DNA from: an uncultured Bacteroidales bacterium
GTDB lineage: Bacteria; Bacteroidota; Bacteroidia; Bacteroidales; UBA932
Direction: 5' to 3'
NCBI GenBank assembly: GCA_944326265.1
Contig: CALVDE010000013.1
Location: 105,084-169,083, forward strand
Length of the DNA stretch: 64,000 bases
The position numbers and the translations under genes were made by a program. Below, one piece after another: positions 27,342 through 36,130 of the stretch (position 1 is the stretch's first letter; every line of letters starts with the position of its first letter). Below the pieces are notes generated by a model. The model worked only from the letters and a program-made list of their open reading frames with translations. It had not been told where the DNA came from and did not search any database.

Positions 27342-27451
27342 TGATGCGTGCTGGTGAGCATTGGACTGCAAAGATAAGAAAGATTATTCATACGCCAAGC
27401 GGGAAGTGGGAAAATCGTCGGGTTAAGGGCAGGGGAAGCCGCCGTTTTGCG

Positions 27452-27459
27452 TATCTTTG
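27452..27459 (+). promoter_or_regulatory. -7 promoter box of the aro operon
   Basis: TATCTTTG matches TAnnTTTG and ends 6 nt before the aroB ATG at 27466, so the transcript would have almost no leader. Confidence 0.55.
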
Positions 27460-27465
27460 CGGTCA

Positions 27466-28581
27466 ATGGAGAGAGTAATTTATATCACGGATATTGAGCT
27501 GGAATTACCTGGGATTCTGCGTCGTCTTTGGGCGGGAGCAGCTGGTGCAGAGGAAACTGCCGGAGTCAGGCAGACGGGAGGCGTGTCTGCCGATGTCAGG
27601 CCGACAGGCATCTATGCTGTGGTGGACGGCAATGTGGCCGGAAGGTTCGCACCGGTGCTCGAAGCCGCAGGCATAGAATGGATGCCGTTTGTGGCACTGG
27701 AGGAACGGAAGTCGCTCGAGGGCCTGCAGGAGATAGTCGGCTGGCTGTTGGAGCATGAGGCGGACCGGGGTACGCTGCTGCTGGGCATCGGCGGCGGGGT
27801 GACGACGGATATCACGGCATTCGCGGCTTCGGTCTACAAGCGTGGAATAAAATATGCGCTGGTGCCTACGACGCTTCTGGCCCAGGTAGATGCTTCAATC
27901 GGCGGTAAGACCGGAGTGAATTTCCACGGGTACAAGAATGTGATAGGGACGTTCGGCTCTCCTGAGGCGGTGATAGTCGCTCCCCAGGTGCTGGGAAGTC
28001 TGCCGGCTGAGGAATGGCGTTCGGGCATGGCGGAAGTCCTGAAGACGCTGATCATAGGCGATGCCGAGATGTACGGGGAGGCGGTGCTTGGGCAGTGGGA
28101 CGCGGTGACTCTTGGAAGGATAGTCCGCCGCTGCATCGGTATAAAGTCCGCGATAGTGGAGGCTGACCGCACTGAGAAGGGGGAGCGGATGAAGCTGAAC
28201 CTGGGGCATACCCTCGGCCATGCGGTGGAGTCCGTCTGTCTCAATGCCGGCAGGTCCGTGACGCACGGGGAGGCGGTCGCAGCTGGGATCATCGCCGCAG
28301 CCGGTATTTCCCTGAGAAAAGGGGTGCTGGCAGAGGATGTCGCCGGAAAGATTGTCCGGGATTTCAAGTCTCTGGGATATAGGGATATTCCGGAGATTTT
28401 GGCAAACTGTGCTGATCTCCCGAAGGAGGAGATGGCGGCAAAATTATCGGACTTTGTGCTCAATGATAAGAAACGTAAGGAAGATTTTATTAATTTTGTA
28501 CTGATTCGCGGCCTTGGCTCTGTGGAGACAGCGGCTCTGGACGTGAACGAATTACGGGAGATAATCTATGATATGTATTAG
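27466..28581 (+). CDS. aroB: 3-dehydroquinate synthase
   Basis: This enzyme converts DAHP to 3-dehydroquinate, the second shikimate step, using NAD and a divalent metal. The 371-residue chain has the NAD-binding GIGGGVTTDITAFAASVYKR, the family signature LVPTTLLAQVDASIGGKTGV, and metal ligands in MAEVLKTLIIGD (Glu), LNLGHTLGHAVES (His) and VTHGEAVAAG (His). Length and motifs are complete. I chose ATG 27466, just downstream of the promoter box. The 3' end overlaps aroD-aroA by 14 bp in another frame, indicating a tight operon. Confidence 0.95.
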   Translation: MERVIYITDIELELPGILRRLWAGAAGAEETAGVRQTGGVSADVRPTGIYAVVDGNVAGRFAPVLEAAGIEWMPFVALEERKSLEGLQEIVGWLLEHEADRGTLLLGIGGGVTTDITAFAASVYKRGIKYALVPTTLLAQVDASIGGKTGVNFHGYKNVIGTFGSPEAVIVAPQVLGSLPAEEWRSGMAEVLKTLIIGDAEMYGEAVLGQWDAVTLGRIVRRCIGIKSAIVEADRTEKGERMKLNLGHTLGHAVESVCLNAGRSVTHGEAVAAGIIAAAGISLRKGVLAEDVAGKIVRDFKSLGYRDIPEILANCADLPKEEMAAKLSDFVLNDKKRKEDFINFVLIRGLGSVETAALDVNELREIIYDMY

Positions 28582-30556
28582 CATAGGGGACTACGGCCTG
28601 GATGCCTGCAGAAAGGCCTTGAGACGCTGCGAGAAGTACCGCAGACAGTTTCCGGACCTGGTGGCTGAGATACGCCTGGATCTCTGCGGGCTGGGGGAGG
28701 ACGAGGTGCACGAGCTCTTCAGCGGCTCCAGGATACCTCTGATAGCCACCTGTATGAAACGCAGCAGCCATCTTTGCGGGGCTGCGGTGCTGGCCGGGGC
28801 CGCCTATGTGGATATCAATGTATTTTCATACGTAAGTCTCAAAAAGGAGGAGCAGGCTCTGCTGCGCAGCCGCGGGACCCGTCTCATTCTGTCTTTCCAC
28901 GATTATCAGATGACACCCAAGACCGAGGCTTTGGCGAAGGTCTATAAGGAGGCGGTGCGGGCCGGTGCGGATATTGTGAAGATAGTCACCACTGCGTCAA
29001 GTACGGAGGATGCCCTGAGGGTGCTGGAGTTGTACAGGATGCAGAGGGACGGCAGTCTGGGACGCAGGAGGGTGCCGCTGACGGCGTTTGCGATGGGGGA
29101 TGAGGGGCGGTTCAGCCGGCTGGAGGCGTACAGGTTGGGGGCTCCGTTCATTTATTGTGCTCTTCGTAAGAAATATATCGTTGCCCCCGGGATGTTCACG
29201 ATGGAAGAGGTTGAGAACTTTCAGGACAAGACTGTGGTAAGCGGGACAGTGGCGATGCCGGCTTCCAAGAGTGTGGCTCAGAGGGCTATAATCGCTGCCA
29301 TGCTGGCCAGGGGCGAGAGCGAGTTCCACAACTGCACCCGCTGCCGCGACATCGACTCGGCCATAGGTGTGGCCAAACAGTTCGCTCAGGAGGCATACGT
29401 CGACAAGGGCGGCGACCTCATTATCCGGGGAGGTTTTCCTCCTGAGAAGAAGAAAAGCGAGTCTCCTTTTTCCAATCTTATATCCATGTCCATGCAGAGC
29501 GGCGGACGCACGGCCTTCGTCGGTGAGTCCGGCCTGCTTTCCCGTCTTTGCATTCCTGTGATGGCCCAGCTCGGTGAGTCGGTGACGGTTACAGGTGAGG
29601 GCAGCCTGATGGACCGTCACATGTACGGCTGCAAGGAGGCGATGGAGGAAATGGGCGCCAGTTGTCTTCTGACGGCCGGTGAGACTTTGCCGGCAGTGGT
29701 GTGCGGACCTATCAAGGGCGGCGAGATTACCCTTTCCGGCAAGAAGGGCTCCCAGTTCATAACCGGTCTGCTGATGGCCCTGCCTCTGTCGAAGAAAGAC
29801 AGTGTGCTGAGGGTCCAGAACGCTACGAGCGTACCGTATATCCTGCTGACGGTGGATGTCATGCAGAAGTTCGGAGTCACCGTAGACTGGCACCGGGAGG
29901 GTGATGAGCTGGTCTTCAATATCCCCGGTAAGCAGAAATATTCTCCCGCAGAGATGACTTTCGAGGGAGACTGGAGCGCGGCTGTCAACTTTATCGTGGC
30001 GGCGGCAGTCTTCGGCTCTTTGACCATAACCGGTCTTAATCTCAATACGATACAGGCAGACAAGAAGATAATGGATGTGGTCCGCGACTGCGGGGCCGGT
30101 ATAGAGGAACTTCCGGGAGACGGAGGTATCCGGATTACACGCGGCAGTCTCAGGGCCTTCGACTTCGATGCCACGGACTCTCCGGACCTGGTACCCGCCC
30201 TCTCCGTGCTGGCCGCTTTTTCCGAGGGTACCTCGCATTTCACCGGAGTGGCCCGTCTGCGCAACAAGGAGAGCAACCGCCCCGTGGTCATGGAGGAAGG
30301 ACTTAAGGCTATGGGCGTGCCGGCCAAGGTCGACGGAGATACGATGGAGATTACCGGCATGAGCCTGACCCGCAGGATGCTCGAGGGAAAAATGCTTAAG
30401 GGCGGCAACTTCCACACCTTCTCCGACCACCGCGTGGCCATGGCCCTCAAGGTCGCCTCGCTCGGCTGCTCATCCAAGGTCACACTGGACAGTACCGACT
30501 GCATCGACAAGTCTTTCCCCGGCTTCCTCAAGCTCTTCGAATCCATTCACCAGTAG
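28568..30556 (+). CDS. aroDA: Fused type I 3-dehydroquinate dehydratase / EPSP synthase
   Basis: A 662-residue two-enzyme protein. Residues 1-218 are a type I dehydroquinate dehydratase with His111 (LILSFHDYQM) and Schiff-base Lys138 (ADIVKIVTTAS). From about residue 222 it is an EPSP synthase (AroA) opening VSGTVAMPASKSVAQRAIIA, with EGDWSAAVNFIVAAAVFGSL and the C-terminal FHTFSDHRVAMALKVASLG. The two halves catalyse steps 3 and 6 of the pathway, so the fusion skips shikimate dehydrogenase and kinase, which are not seen here. There is no stop or frameshift at the join. It sits between aroB and aroC in one operon. Confidence 0.93.
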   Translation: MICISIGDYGLDACRKALRRCEKYRRQFPDLVAEIRLDLCGLGEDEVHELFSGSRIPLIATCMKRSSHLCGAAVLAGAAYVDINVFSYVSLKKEEQALLRSRGTRLILSFHDYQMTPKTEALAKVYKEAVRAGADIVKIVTTASSTEDALRVLELYRMQRDGSLGRRRVPLTAFAMGDEGRFSRLEAYRLGAPFIYCALRKKYIVAPGMFTMEEVENFQDKTVVSGTVAMPASKSVAQRAIIAAMLARGESEFHNCTRCRDIDSAIGVAKQFAQEAYVDKGGDLIIRGGFPPEKKKSESPFSNLISMSMQSGGRTAFVGESGLLSRLCIPVMAQLGESVTVTGEGSLMDRHMYGCKEAMEEMGASCLLTAGETLPAVVCGPIKGGEITLSGKKGSQFITGLLMALPLSKKDSVLRVQNATSVPYILLTVDVMQKFGVTVDWHREGDELVFNIPGKQKYSPAEMTFEGDWSAAVNFIVAAAVFGSLTITGLNLNTIQADKKIMDVVRDCGAGIEELPGDGGIRITRGSLRAFDFDATDSPDLVPALSVLAAFSEGTSHFTGVARLRNKESNRPVVMEEGLKAMGVPAKVDGDTMEITGMSLTRRMLEGKMLKGGNFHTFSDHRVAMALKVASLGCSSKVTLDSTDCIDKSFPGFLKLFESIHQ

Positions 30557-30567
30557 CACGATACGAT

Positions 30568-31569
30568 ATGCGCAACGCTTTCGGAAACATATTCAGGATT
30601 GCCCTGGCAGGGGAATCCCACAGTCCTCTCATGTCGGTTGAGATCAACGGCGTGCCGGAGGGTATCCCTCTGAGTCCCGGAGACTTCGCTGAGGACATTG
30701 ACCGCCGCCGCCCAGGCCGCAAGGGGACTACTGCCCGCACGGAGAAGGATATCCCGGAGATTGTCCGGGGTGTGGAGGACGGCCTGACCACCGGCACCAC
30801 CCTCAAGCTCCTCTTCCGCAATGAGAATACGGACCCTTCCGCCTATCAGCAGTTTGCCGACATTCCCCGTCCCGGCCATGCGGACTGGGTGCGCAGGATA
30901 AAATATGGAGCGAGCAGCCTCACCTCCGGAGGCGGAATGTTCTCCGGGCGGATGACCCTTCCCCTCGTTGCTGCCGGGGTGGTGGCCAGGAAAATCATTG
31001 CCCCGATACAGGTCAATGCCCGTCTGACGGAGGTCGGGGGCCTGCCCCTCGCAGGGGATGAAGGGGACAATGCTGCCCTCGATGCCCTCCTCTCAGAGGT
31101 GGCGGCCGAAGGCGATTCGGTCGGCGGAGTGGTGGAATGTGTCTGCAGCGGAGTCCCCGCCGGACTGGGCGAGCCCTTCTTCTATCCGATGGAAGCGGCT
31201 ATTTCCCAGATGATTTTCTCCATACCGGGTATCCGGGGCATAGAGTTCGGGGACGGCTTCGGCACCTCCCGCATGCGCGGCTCGCAGCACAACGACCCTC
31301 TCACCGACATCGCGGGCCACACCTCCCGCAACGGTGCCGGCGGCATCAACGGAGGCATCACCAACGGCAACCCTATCATCTTCCGTGCCGCCGTCAAGCC
31401 CACCTCCAGCATTGCCCGTCCTCAGACCACAGTCAATCTGGCTACCGGCCGTCCCGAGGAGCTCATAATAAAGGGACGCCATGACGTATGTTTTGCCCTG
31501 CGCGTCCCTGTAGTAGTGGAAAGCGCCGCAGCCATTGTCCTCTGCGACGCTCTGCTGTCTAATGCCTGA
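30568..31569 (+). CDS. aroC: Chorismate synthase
   Basis: Final shikimate-pathway enzyme, making chorismate from EPSP with reduced FMN. The 333-residue chain has NAFGNIFRIALAGESHSP at the N-terminus (the usual GESHG reads GESHS), RRRPGRKGTTARTEKD, RPGHADWVRRIKYG with the second conserved His, and GDGFGTSRMRGSQHND. The segment GGGMFSGRMTLPLVAAGVVA replaces the proteobacterial GGGRSSARET form and matches the Bacteroidota subtype. It is somewhat shorter than the ~355 residues common elsewhere. It follows aroDA by 11 bp. Confidence 0.93.
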   Translation: MRNAFGNIFRIALAGESHSPLMSVEINGVPEGIPLSPGDFAEDIDRRRPGRKGTTARTEKDIPEIVRGVEDGLTTGTTLKLLFRNENTDPSAYQQFADIPRPGHADWVRRIKYGASSLTSGGGMFSGRMTLPLVAAGVVARKIIAPIQVNARLTEVGGLPLAGDEGDNAALDALLSEVAAEGDSVGGVVECVCSGVPAGLGEPFFYPMEAAISQMIFSIPGIRGIEFGDGFGTSRMRGSQHNDPLTDIAGHTSRNGAGGINGGITNGNPIIFRAAVKPTSSIARPQTTVNLATGRPEELIIKGRHDVCFALRVPVVVESAAAIVLCDALLSNA

Positions 31570-32689
31570 ACTCCCTTCTGAGCCATTCTTCCATAACCGG
31601 ATCAGGAATATGGACCTGGCTTCTGGAAATGTCGATCAATTCTTTGTCTATAAGTGATTTTTTGATGATGCTGACGTTGGCGGAAGAGCCGAGCTGATAT
31701 CTCTCGATGATTTCCCGGCTGGAGAACTCACTGTGTGTGCCGTTCACTATGGCCCGGAGGAAATTCATCTGGTATGTGGTCAGGTTTTCAGTCTGTTTCT
31801 CGAAGAGGGGGGTGTTTTGGTCCAGCAGATCCTGGTATGCGTTGCTGAGGTCATCTGCAGCGGCCTCTTTGTCTGTATGTATCCATACCAGCCATGCGTA
31901 CTGCTGCACGTAAGATGAATGATTATCTACCTTCCTGCAGATGTTTTCCGCAAATTCCGGTGATATTCTCTTACCGGTAGCGATGAATCTTGAGCAGATG
32001 TATTCTATCCAGACCTCAGTGTCTATTTTCTGGAGGAATAGGATGTCTCCGAATTTATAAAATGGTTTGCTGCTGTTTTCGAAGAGGCCGCTCATCATGT
32101 GCTTTTTGCTTCCGAACAGACAGTAGGAGACGGATTTCTGCAGCTGCCATACACTGCGGAGACGTTTTTGAAAGGTCAGAGAGTCCCGGAACTCTCCTAT
32201 CTGTTGAAATTCATCGATACATACTACGATGCTGTAGCCACGCTTTTGGGCTATGCGTTCAGGAAGCTGGAGTATATCGTCCACGTCCTGAGGCTTAGGG
32301 TTGTATTCCAGAGAAATGGAAAAATCCGACATCGGGTCCGGTCCCATGGTTATCCGCGGACTGATGCGTGACAGGAACAGTCTGATATTTTCCAGCCATT
32401 CTTCAATCCTGGAGGAGGTCTGTTTCAGAACAGCTGTCGCAAATGCATCGTAGAAGTCCTTTTCACTGCGGCATGAGAAGATGTCCAGTCTTACGGTGCG
32501 TAAGTGCTCTGACTCTACCATATTGCATACCTTATGCACCAGTGAGGTCTTGCCCCATCTGCGTGGGGAGATGAGAATGGTGTTTATGCCGTTCTGGAAA
32601 TTCTGGATCAGACGGGCAGTCTCTTTTTCCCTGTCAGTAAAATGTTCTTCCGAGGTTTCAACGCCGAATATGAAAGGCTTGTTTTCCAT
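31559..32689 (-). CDS. AAA+ ATPase, archaeal-type single-domain family
   Basis: I take ATG 32689 (MENKPFIFGVETSEEHFTDR) because a promoter box lies just upstream; 376 residues. It carries a Walker A variant, ILISPRRWGKTSLVHK, and a Walker B-like SIVVCIDEFQQIGEF, then a C-terminal winged-helix-like part (RAIVNGTHSEFSSREIIERY). This is the AAA ATPase family abundant and often multicopy in Bacteroidota and archaea, with unknown cellular role; some members are linked to mobile elements. Its 3' end overlaps aroC by 11 bp. A perfect 18-bp inverted repeat lies upstream. Confidence 0.82.
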   Translation of the reverse strand: MENKPFIFGVETSEEHFTDREKETARLIQNFQNGINTILISPRRWGKTSLVHKVCNMVESEHLRTVRLDIFSCRSEKDFYDAFATAVLKQTSSRIEEWLENIRLFLSRISPRITMGPDPMSDFSISLEYNPKPQDVDDILQLPERIAQKRGYSIVVCIDEFQQIGEFRDSLTFQKRLRSVWQLQKSVSYCLFGSKKHMMSGLFENSSKPFYKFGDILFLQKIDTEVWIEYICSRFIATGKRISPEFAENICRKVDNHSSYVQQYAWLVWIHTDKEAAADDLSNAYQDLLDQNTPLFEKQTENLTTYQMNFLRAIVNGTHSEFSSREIIERYQLGSSANVSIIKKSLIDKELIDISRSQVHIPDPVMEEWLRREFRH

Positions 32690-32707
32690 ATTTGTAGTTT
32701 TAAAGTG

Positions 32708-32715
32708 CAAATATA
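32708..32715 (-). promoter_or_regulatory. -7 promoter box of the AAA ATPase
   Basis: TATATTTG on the minus strand, 18 nt upstream of the ATG at 32689. It abuts the large inverted repeat. Confidence 0.55.
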
Positions 32716-32718
32716 TAA

Positions 32719-32760
32719 AATAATCCTATTACTAATTGCATTATTAGTAATAGGATTATT
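32719..32760 (-). repeat. Perfect 18-bp inverted repeat with 6-base loop
   Basis: Arm 32719-32736 is the exact reverse complement of attagtaataggattatt at 32743-32760; the loop is TGCATT. It lies between the stop of the propeller gene (32779) and the ATPase promoter box. On the minus strand TTTTATAT follows, so it could terminate the upstream operon, but the stem is AT-rich and unusually perfect, which would also suit an operator or recombination site. Confidence 0.85.
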
Positions 32761-32778
32761 ACATTTAGCTGAATGCTC

Positions 32779-33921
32779 TCAGAATAGCTTGTAGCGGAGG
32801 ATGGAGAGCTGCTCGGTCTCCGGGTCCTTGGTGCTGGCGTAGAGGATGCCGTCTCCGCCGGAGGTGATGACGGAGCATCCGGTCATGCCTTCGAGGCGAT
32901 AGCTGCCCTGTATACGGCCTTTCCAGTCGAATACCAGGATCAGGACATCCTTGGGCTCTTTTTCTGTTTCTGTGCTGTCTCCGATGCTGATAGTCGGTAT
33001 GCCGTCTTCCATCTGAGTTGTCATGATGGGATTCTCGGTGTCGATGTTGTCATCGTACCTCAGGTAGATGTAGCTGTCGTCGCAGCAGACGGGGCCGTAT
33101 GGATAACCGTATATCTTGGCGTAGAACAGATAGGAGCCGTCATTGAGGTATTCAGGCTTCAGATTGTCAGGTCCTGTGATGCTCCTGACCAGACGGAGGC
33201 TGTCGTCGTAGAACTCTACGAGGGGATAGGAACTTTCGACGTAGACTATCGTGCCTTTGTCGGGATTGGCGAGCAGATGGCCCTGGAAGCAGTTTCCGGA
33301 GAAAATCTTGTCCTCACCGTAGGGTATCAGCTCTCCGTCGGAGTAGAACAGCTTGGGCTCACCGTTGGAGACATCAATGCTCTTGTCCTCGAACCAGAAG
33401 GGATTGAGGGACAGCATCTGTCCCTTGTAGGTCATGACTCTCATTGTATGGAATTTGTAAGGCATCTGCCTGATCCATTTGCTTGCCGGCATACCTTCTG
33501 CGGCTTTGTCGAGCGGAATGACGAAGAGATTGCTCTTCTGGCTGTCATTCACGTACAGTGTGTCGTCCACGGCGTATGCGGACGGCATCAGCACCTCATA
33601 GGGTCCGTTGCCGGCATGGAGGAAGCGGGAGACGCACTGCATGGTCCGGATATCGTAGACCTGGAATGCCCACTGGCTTGCGGACAGGCCGGTCCAGCTG
33701 GTCTGGGTCTCGCAGACTGCATAATGGTCTCCGGCCATCCAGGCTCTGTCTATGAGTACGGTATCGGGAAAGGTGCAGACAGTCTCGCCGCTGACACTGA
33801 CGGCCTCGGTCTTGACCTCATCGGTCAGGACGGTGACACGGCTGTCTGTCCTGCCGCTGCAGGAGCACAGGAGCAGGACAGCGAAGACTACGGCGGTTAA
33901 TGAGGCAGTCGTGTTTCTCAT
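32779..33921 (-). CDS. Six-bladed beta-propeller-like lipoprotein
   Basis: A 380-residue protein with signal peptide and lipobox (AVLLLCSCSGRTDS). The blade phrase FLHAGNGPYEVLMPSAYAVD is a variant of the GxGPGEF motif seen in the propeller genes at 2.9, 4.0 and 43.4 kb, and the C-terminus SILRYKLF is typical of their last strand. It starts 8 bp after the S9 peptidase stop, so the two are co-transcribed. The ligand is unknown. Being paired with a secreted peptidase suggests a peptide-related role, as inference only. Confidence 0.68.
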   Translation of the reverse strand: MRNTTASLTAVVFAVLLLCSCSGRTDSRVTVLTDEVKTEAVSVSGETVCTFPDTVLIDRAWMAGDHYAVCETQTSWTGLSASQWAFQVYDIRTMQCVSRFLHAGNGPYEVLMPSAYAVDDTLYVNDSQKSNLFVIPLDKAAEGMPASKWIRQMPYKFHTMRVMTYKGQMLSLNPFWFEDKSIDVSNGEPKLFYSDGELIPYGEDKIFSGNCFQGHLLANPDKGTIVYVESSYPLVEFYDDSLRLVRSITGPDNLKPEYLNDGSYLFYAKIYGYPYGPVCCDDSYIYLRYDDNIDTENPIMTTQMEDGIPTISIGDSTETEKEPKDVLILVFDWKGRIQGSYRLEGMTGCSVITSGGDGILYASTKDPETEQLSILRYKLF

Positions 33922-33929
33922 TGTGAGAT

Positions 33930-36026
33930 TCAGTCTTTAAGCCACTGGTCGAACCAGGCGAAGAAGTCCCTCTGCCAGTGGACGGCGTTCTGGGGCCTGA
34001 GAATCCAGTGATTCTCCTCGGGGAAGAGCAGCATACGCGAGGGTACGCCGAGCATTTGGGCTGCATTGAAGGCGGCCATGCCCTGCTCTACAGGTACGCG
34101 GTAGTCCATTTCGCCGTGGGTGATCATGATGGGGGTCTTCCAGTTCCGGATGAGCTTGTGGGGGGAGTTGACATAGTGCCTGCGGGCTGCGGGTTTCTCG
34201 ATATCCCAGGGTGCTCCGCCGTTTTCCCAGTGGGAGAACCACATTTCCTCGGTCATCATGTACATCTGCTCCTGGTTGAAGATGCCGGCGTGGGCGAGGA
34301 AGGCGTCGAAGTCATCGGGATGCGCTCCGGCGAGGTAGTAGATCGAGTAGCCTCCGAAGCTGGCTCCCGAGGCGCCCATCTTGCCTACGTAAGGCTCCTG
34401 CTTCATCTCGTAGACGGCTGACATATAGTCGTCGATGCACTGGCCGGCGTAGTCCTGCGATACGTCGTCGCACCATTTCTGGCCGAAGGACATGGTACCG
34501 CGCCTGTTGGGCAGGATGACGATGTAGCCCTCGGCGGCCATCAGCTTGAAGTTCCAGCGGGTAGACCAGCCCTGACTGAGGCACTGCTGGGGGCCGCCGG
34601 TGCAGAAGAGCATGGTCGGATAGACCTTGGTAGAGTCGAAGCCTGCGGGATAAACCACCCAGGTAAGCATCTTCAGGCCGTCCGTGGTGGGAATCCAGCG
34701 GAGCTCATAGGTCTCCTGCTCAAGCTGGGCGTAGATTTCGTCGTTCTCGTGGGTGAGGTAGGTGAACGAGCCGTCGGCAAGTGATACGGAGATGATCTCG
34801 TCGGGGCGGCTCATGCTGTGAGCGGTGGAGAGCAGATGTCCTTCGCCGAACTCGGTCACTCCTCCGAAGTCGAACCAGAGGTCATCGGGGGTAATGCGGG
34901 TGATGTTTCCGTCGAGATCCACTGAGAAGATAGCCTGGAGGGCAAATGTCAGTGCGTTGAAATAGAGTCCGCTGCCGTCGGCTTTCCATACGGGAGACAT
35001 GGCTCCGTGGTCAAAGCCTGCTGTCAGTTCCTTCTTCTCGCGGGAAGCCAGGTCGATGACGAAAAGCCTGGTGCGGTCAGCCTCGAAGCCGGCGCGCTCC
35101 ATGCTCAGCCATGCGATGCTCTTGCCGTCGGGGGAGAATACGGGGTCGGTGTCGTAGCCGTTCATGCCCTCGGTAAGATTCTCGCAGGTGCCTTCGGCCA
35201 CGTTGTAGAGGTAGATGTCGGTGTTGGTGGAGAAGGCGTATTCCTTGCCTGTGAGCTTGCGGCAGGCGTAGGCGATCCACTGTCCGTCAGGGCTCCAGGA
35301 AAGCTGCTCCAGTCCGCCGAATGGCAGGGTGGGGAGCTCGAACCTGGTACCCTCGATGATGTCCTTGCCGGGAGCCACTTTCAGGGACTTGCCCGAGCGG
35401 ACTACATCGGTCACGAATGTGTGTGGAATGGTCTCCACGAAGCAGTCCCAGTGACGGTACATCAGGTCGTCGATCTCACGTCCCGAGGATTTGGGAAGGT
35501 CGGGATACAGGTCGGTCGGTTTGGTCGCGTACTGCACCTGGGCGATGTACATCAGCTTGGTCTGGTCTGGGGAAAGCTTGAACTCGGAGATGCCACCGGG
35601 GATGTCGCTTACCTTGCGGATGTTCTTGCCGTCTGCGCTCATCGACCAGATCTGGCCGTCACGCAGATAAAGTATCGTAGAACCGTCACCGTACCAGCGG
35701 GCATTGTTCGCACTGGAATTGAAATGGGTTATCTGCCTGTTGCCGGTGCCGTCTGCGTTCATCACATAGAGCTGCCGCACGCTGCGGTTCTCCTCTATGC
35801 TGGTGTAGGTCACTCCGTAAAGAATCCTGCTTCCGTCGGGGGAGAGCTGAGGATCGGACACCCTGCCGAGGCGGAGCATGATCTCGGGTGTGAACTTACC
35901 GTCCACGACCTCTACCGGAGTCTTTTCGATAACTGCGGCAGCGCCTTTCCTGCCGCTCTGGGCGTAGGAGGACATCACTGCCATTGAAGACATTAACATC
36001 AGTGTTGTTGCGAATTTCAATTTCAT
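33930..36026 (-). CDS. S9 family prolyl-oligopeptidase (DPP5/acylaminoacyl-peptidase-like)
   Basis: A 698-residue secreted serine peptidase with signal peptide MKLKFATTLMLMSSMAVMSS. The N-terminal half is a beta-propeller built of TolB-like blades (LSPDGSRILYGVT, SWSPDGQWIAYACR, FSPDGKSIAWLSM), which gates substrate entry. The C-terminal alpha/beta hydrolase carries the triad Ser556 (GASGASFGGYS), Asp641 (THGEMDYRVP) and His673 (FPEENHWIL). Family members release dipeptides or cleave short peptides in the periplasm, feeding peptide uptake. It leads a two-gene operon with the lipoprotein downstream, divergent from the SIMPL gene. Confidence 0.92.
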   Translation of the reverse strand: MKLKFATTLMLMSSMAVMSSYAQSGRKGAAAVIEKTPVEVVDGKFTPEIMLRLGRVSDPQLSPDGSRILYGVTYTSIEENRSVRQLYVMNADGTGNRQITHFNSSANNARWYGDGSTILYLRDGQIWSMSADGKNIRKVSDIPGGISEFKLSPDQTKLMYIAQVQYATKPTDLYPDLPKSSGREIDDLMYRHWDCFVETIPHTFVTDVVRSGKSLKVAPGKDIIEGTRFELPTLPFGGLEQLSWSPDGQWIAYACRKLTGKEYAFSTNTDIYLYNVAEGTCENLTEGMNGYDTDPVFSPDGKSIAWLSMERAGFEADRTRLFVIDLASREKKELTAGFDHGAMSPVWKADGSGLYFNALTFALQAIFSVDLDGNITRITPDDLWFDFGGVTEFGEGHLLSTAHSMSRPDEIISVSLADGSFTYLTHENDEIYAQLEQETYELRWIPTTDGLKMLTWVVYPAGFDSTKVYPTMLFCTGGPQQCLSQGWSTRWNFKLMAAEGYIVILPNRRGTMSFGQKWCDDVSQDYAGQCIDDYMSAVYEMKQEPYVGKMGASGASFGGYSIYYLAGAHPDDFDAFLAHAGIFNQEQMYMMTEEMWFSHWENGGAPWDIEKPAARRHYVNSPHKLIRNWKTPIMITHGEMDYRVPVEQGMAAFNAAQMLGVPSRMLLFPEENHWILRPQNAVHWQRDFFAWFDQWLKD

Positions 36027-36066
36027 CTTAAATACTAGTTGTAGTGGTAGATACTGTTTCGTAGGG

Positions 36067-36074
36067 CAAATTTA
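36067..36074 (-). promoter_or_regulatory. -7 promoter box of the S9 peptidase operon
   Basis: TAAATTTG on the minus strand, 40 nt upstream of ATG 36026. It is 22 bp away from the divergent plus-strand box at 36097, so the two promoters share one control region. Confidence 0.55.
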
Positions 36075-36096
36075 TAAAATATTCCGCAGATTTTTA

Positions 36097-36104
36097 TATC
36101 TTTG
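36097..36104 (+). promoter_or_regulatory. -7 promoter box of the SIMPL gene
   Basis: TATCTTTG matches TAnnTTTG; start codon 36131. A TTTA 22 bp upstream is a weak -33 element. Confidence 0.55.
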
Positions 36105-36130
36105 TCTGATGTACTTAAATTTTAAACCTT

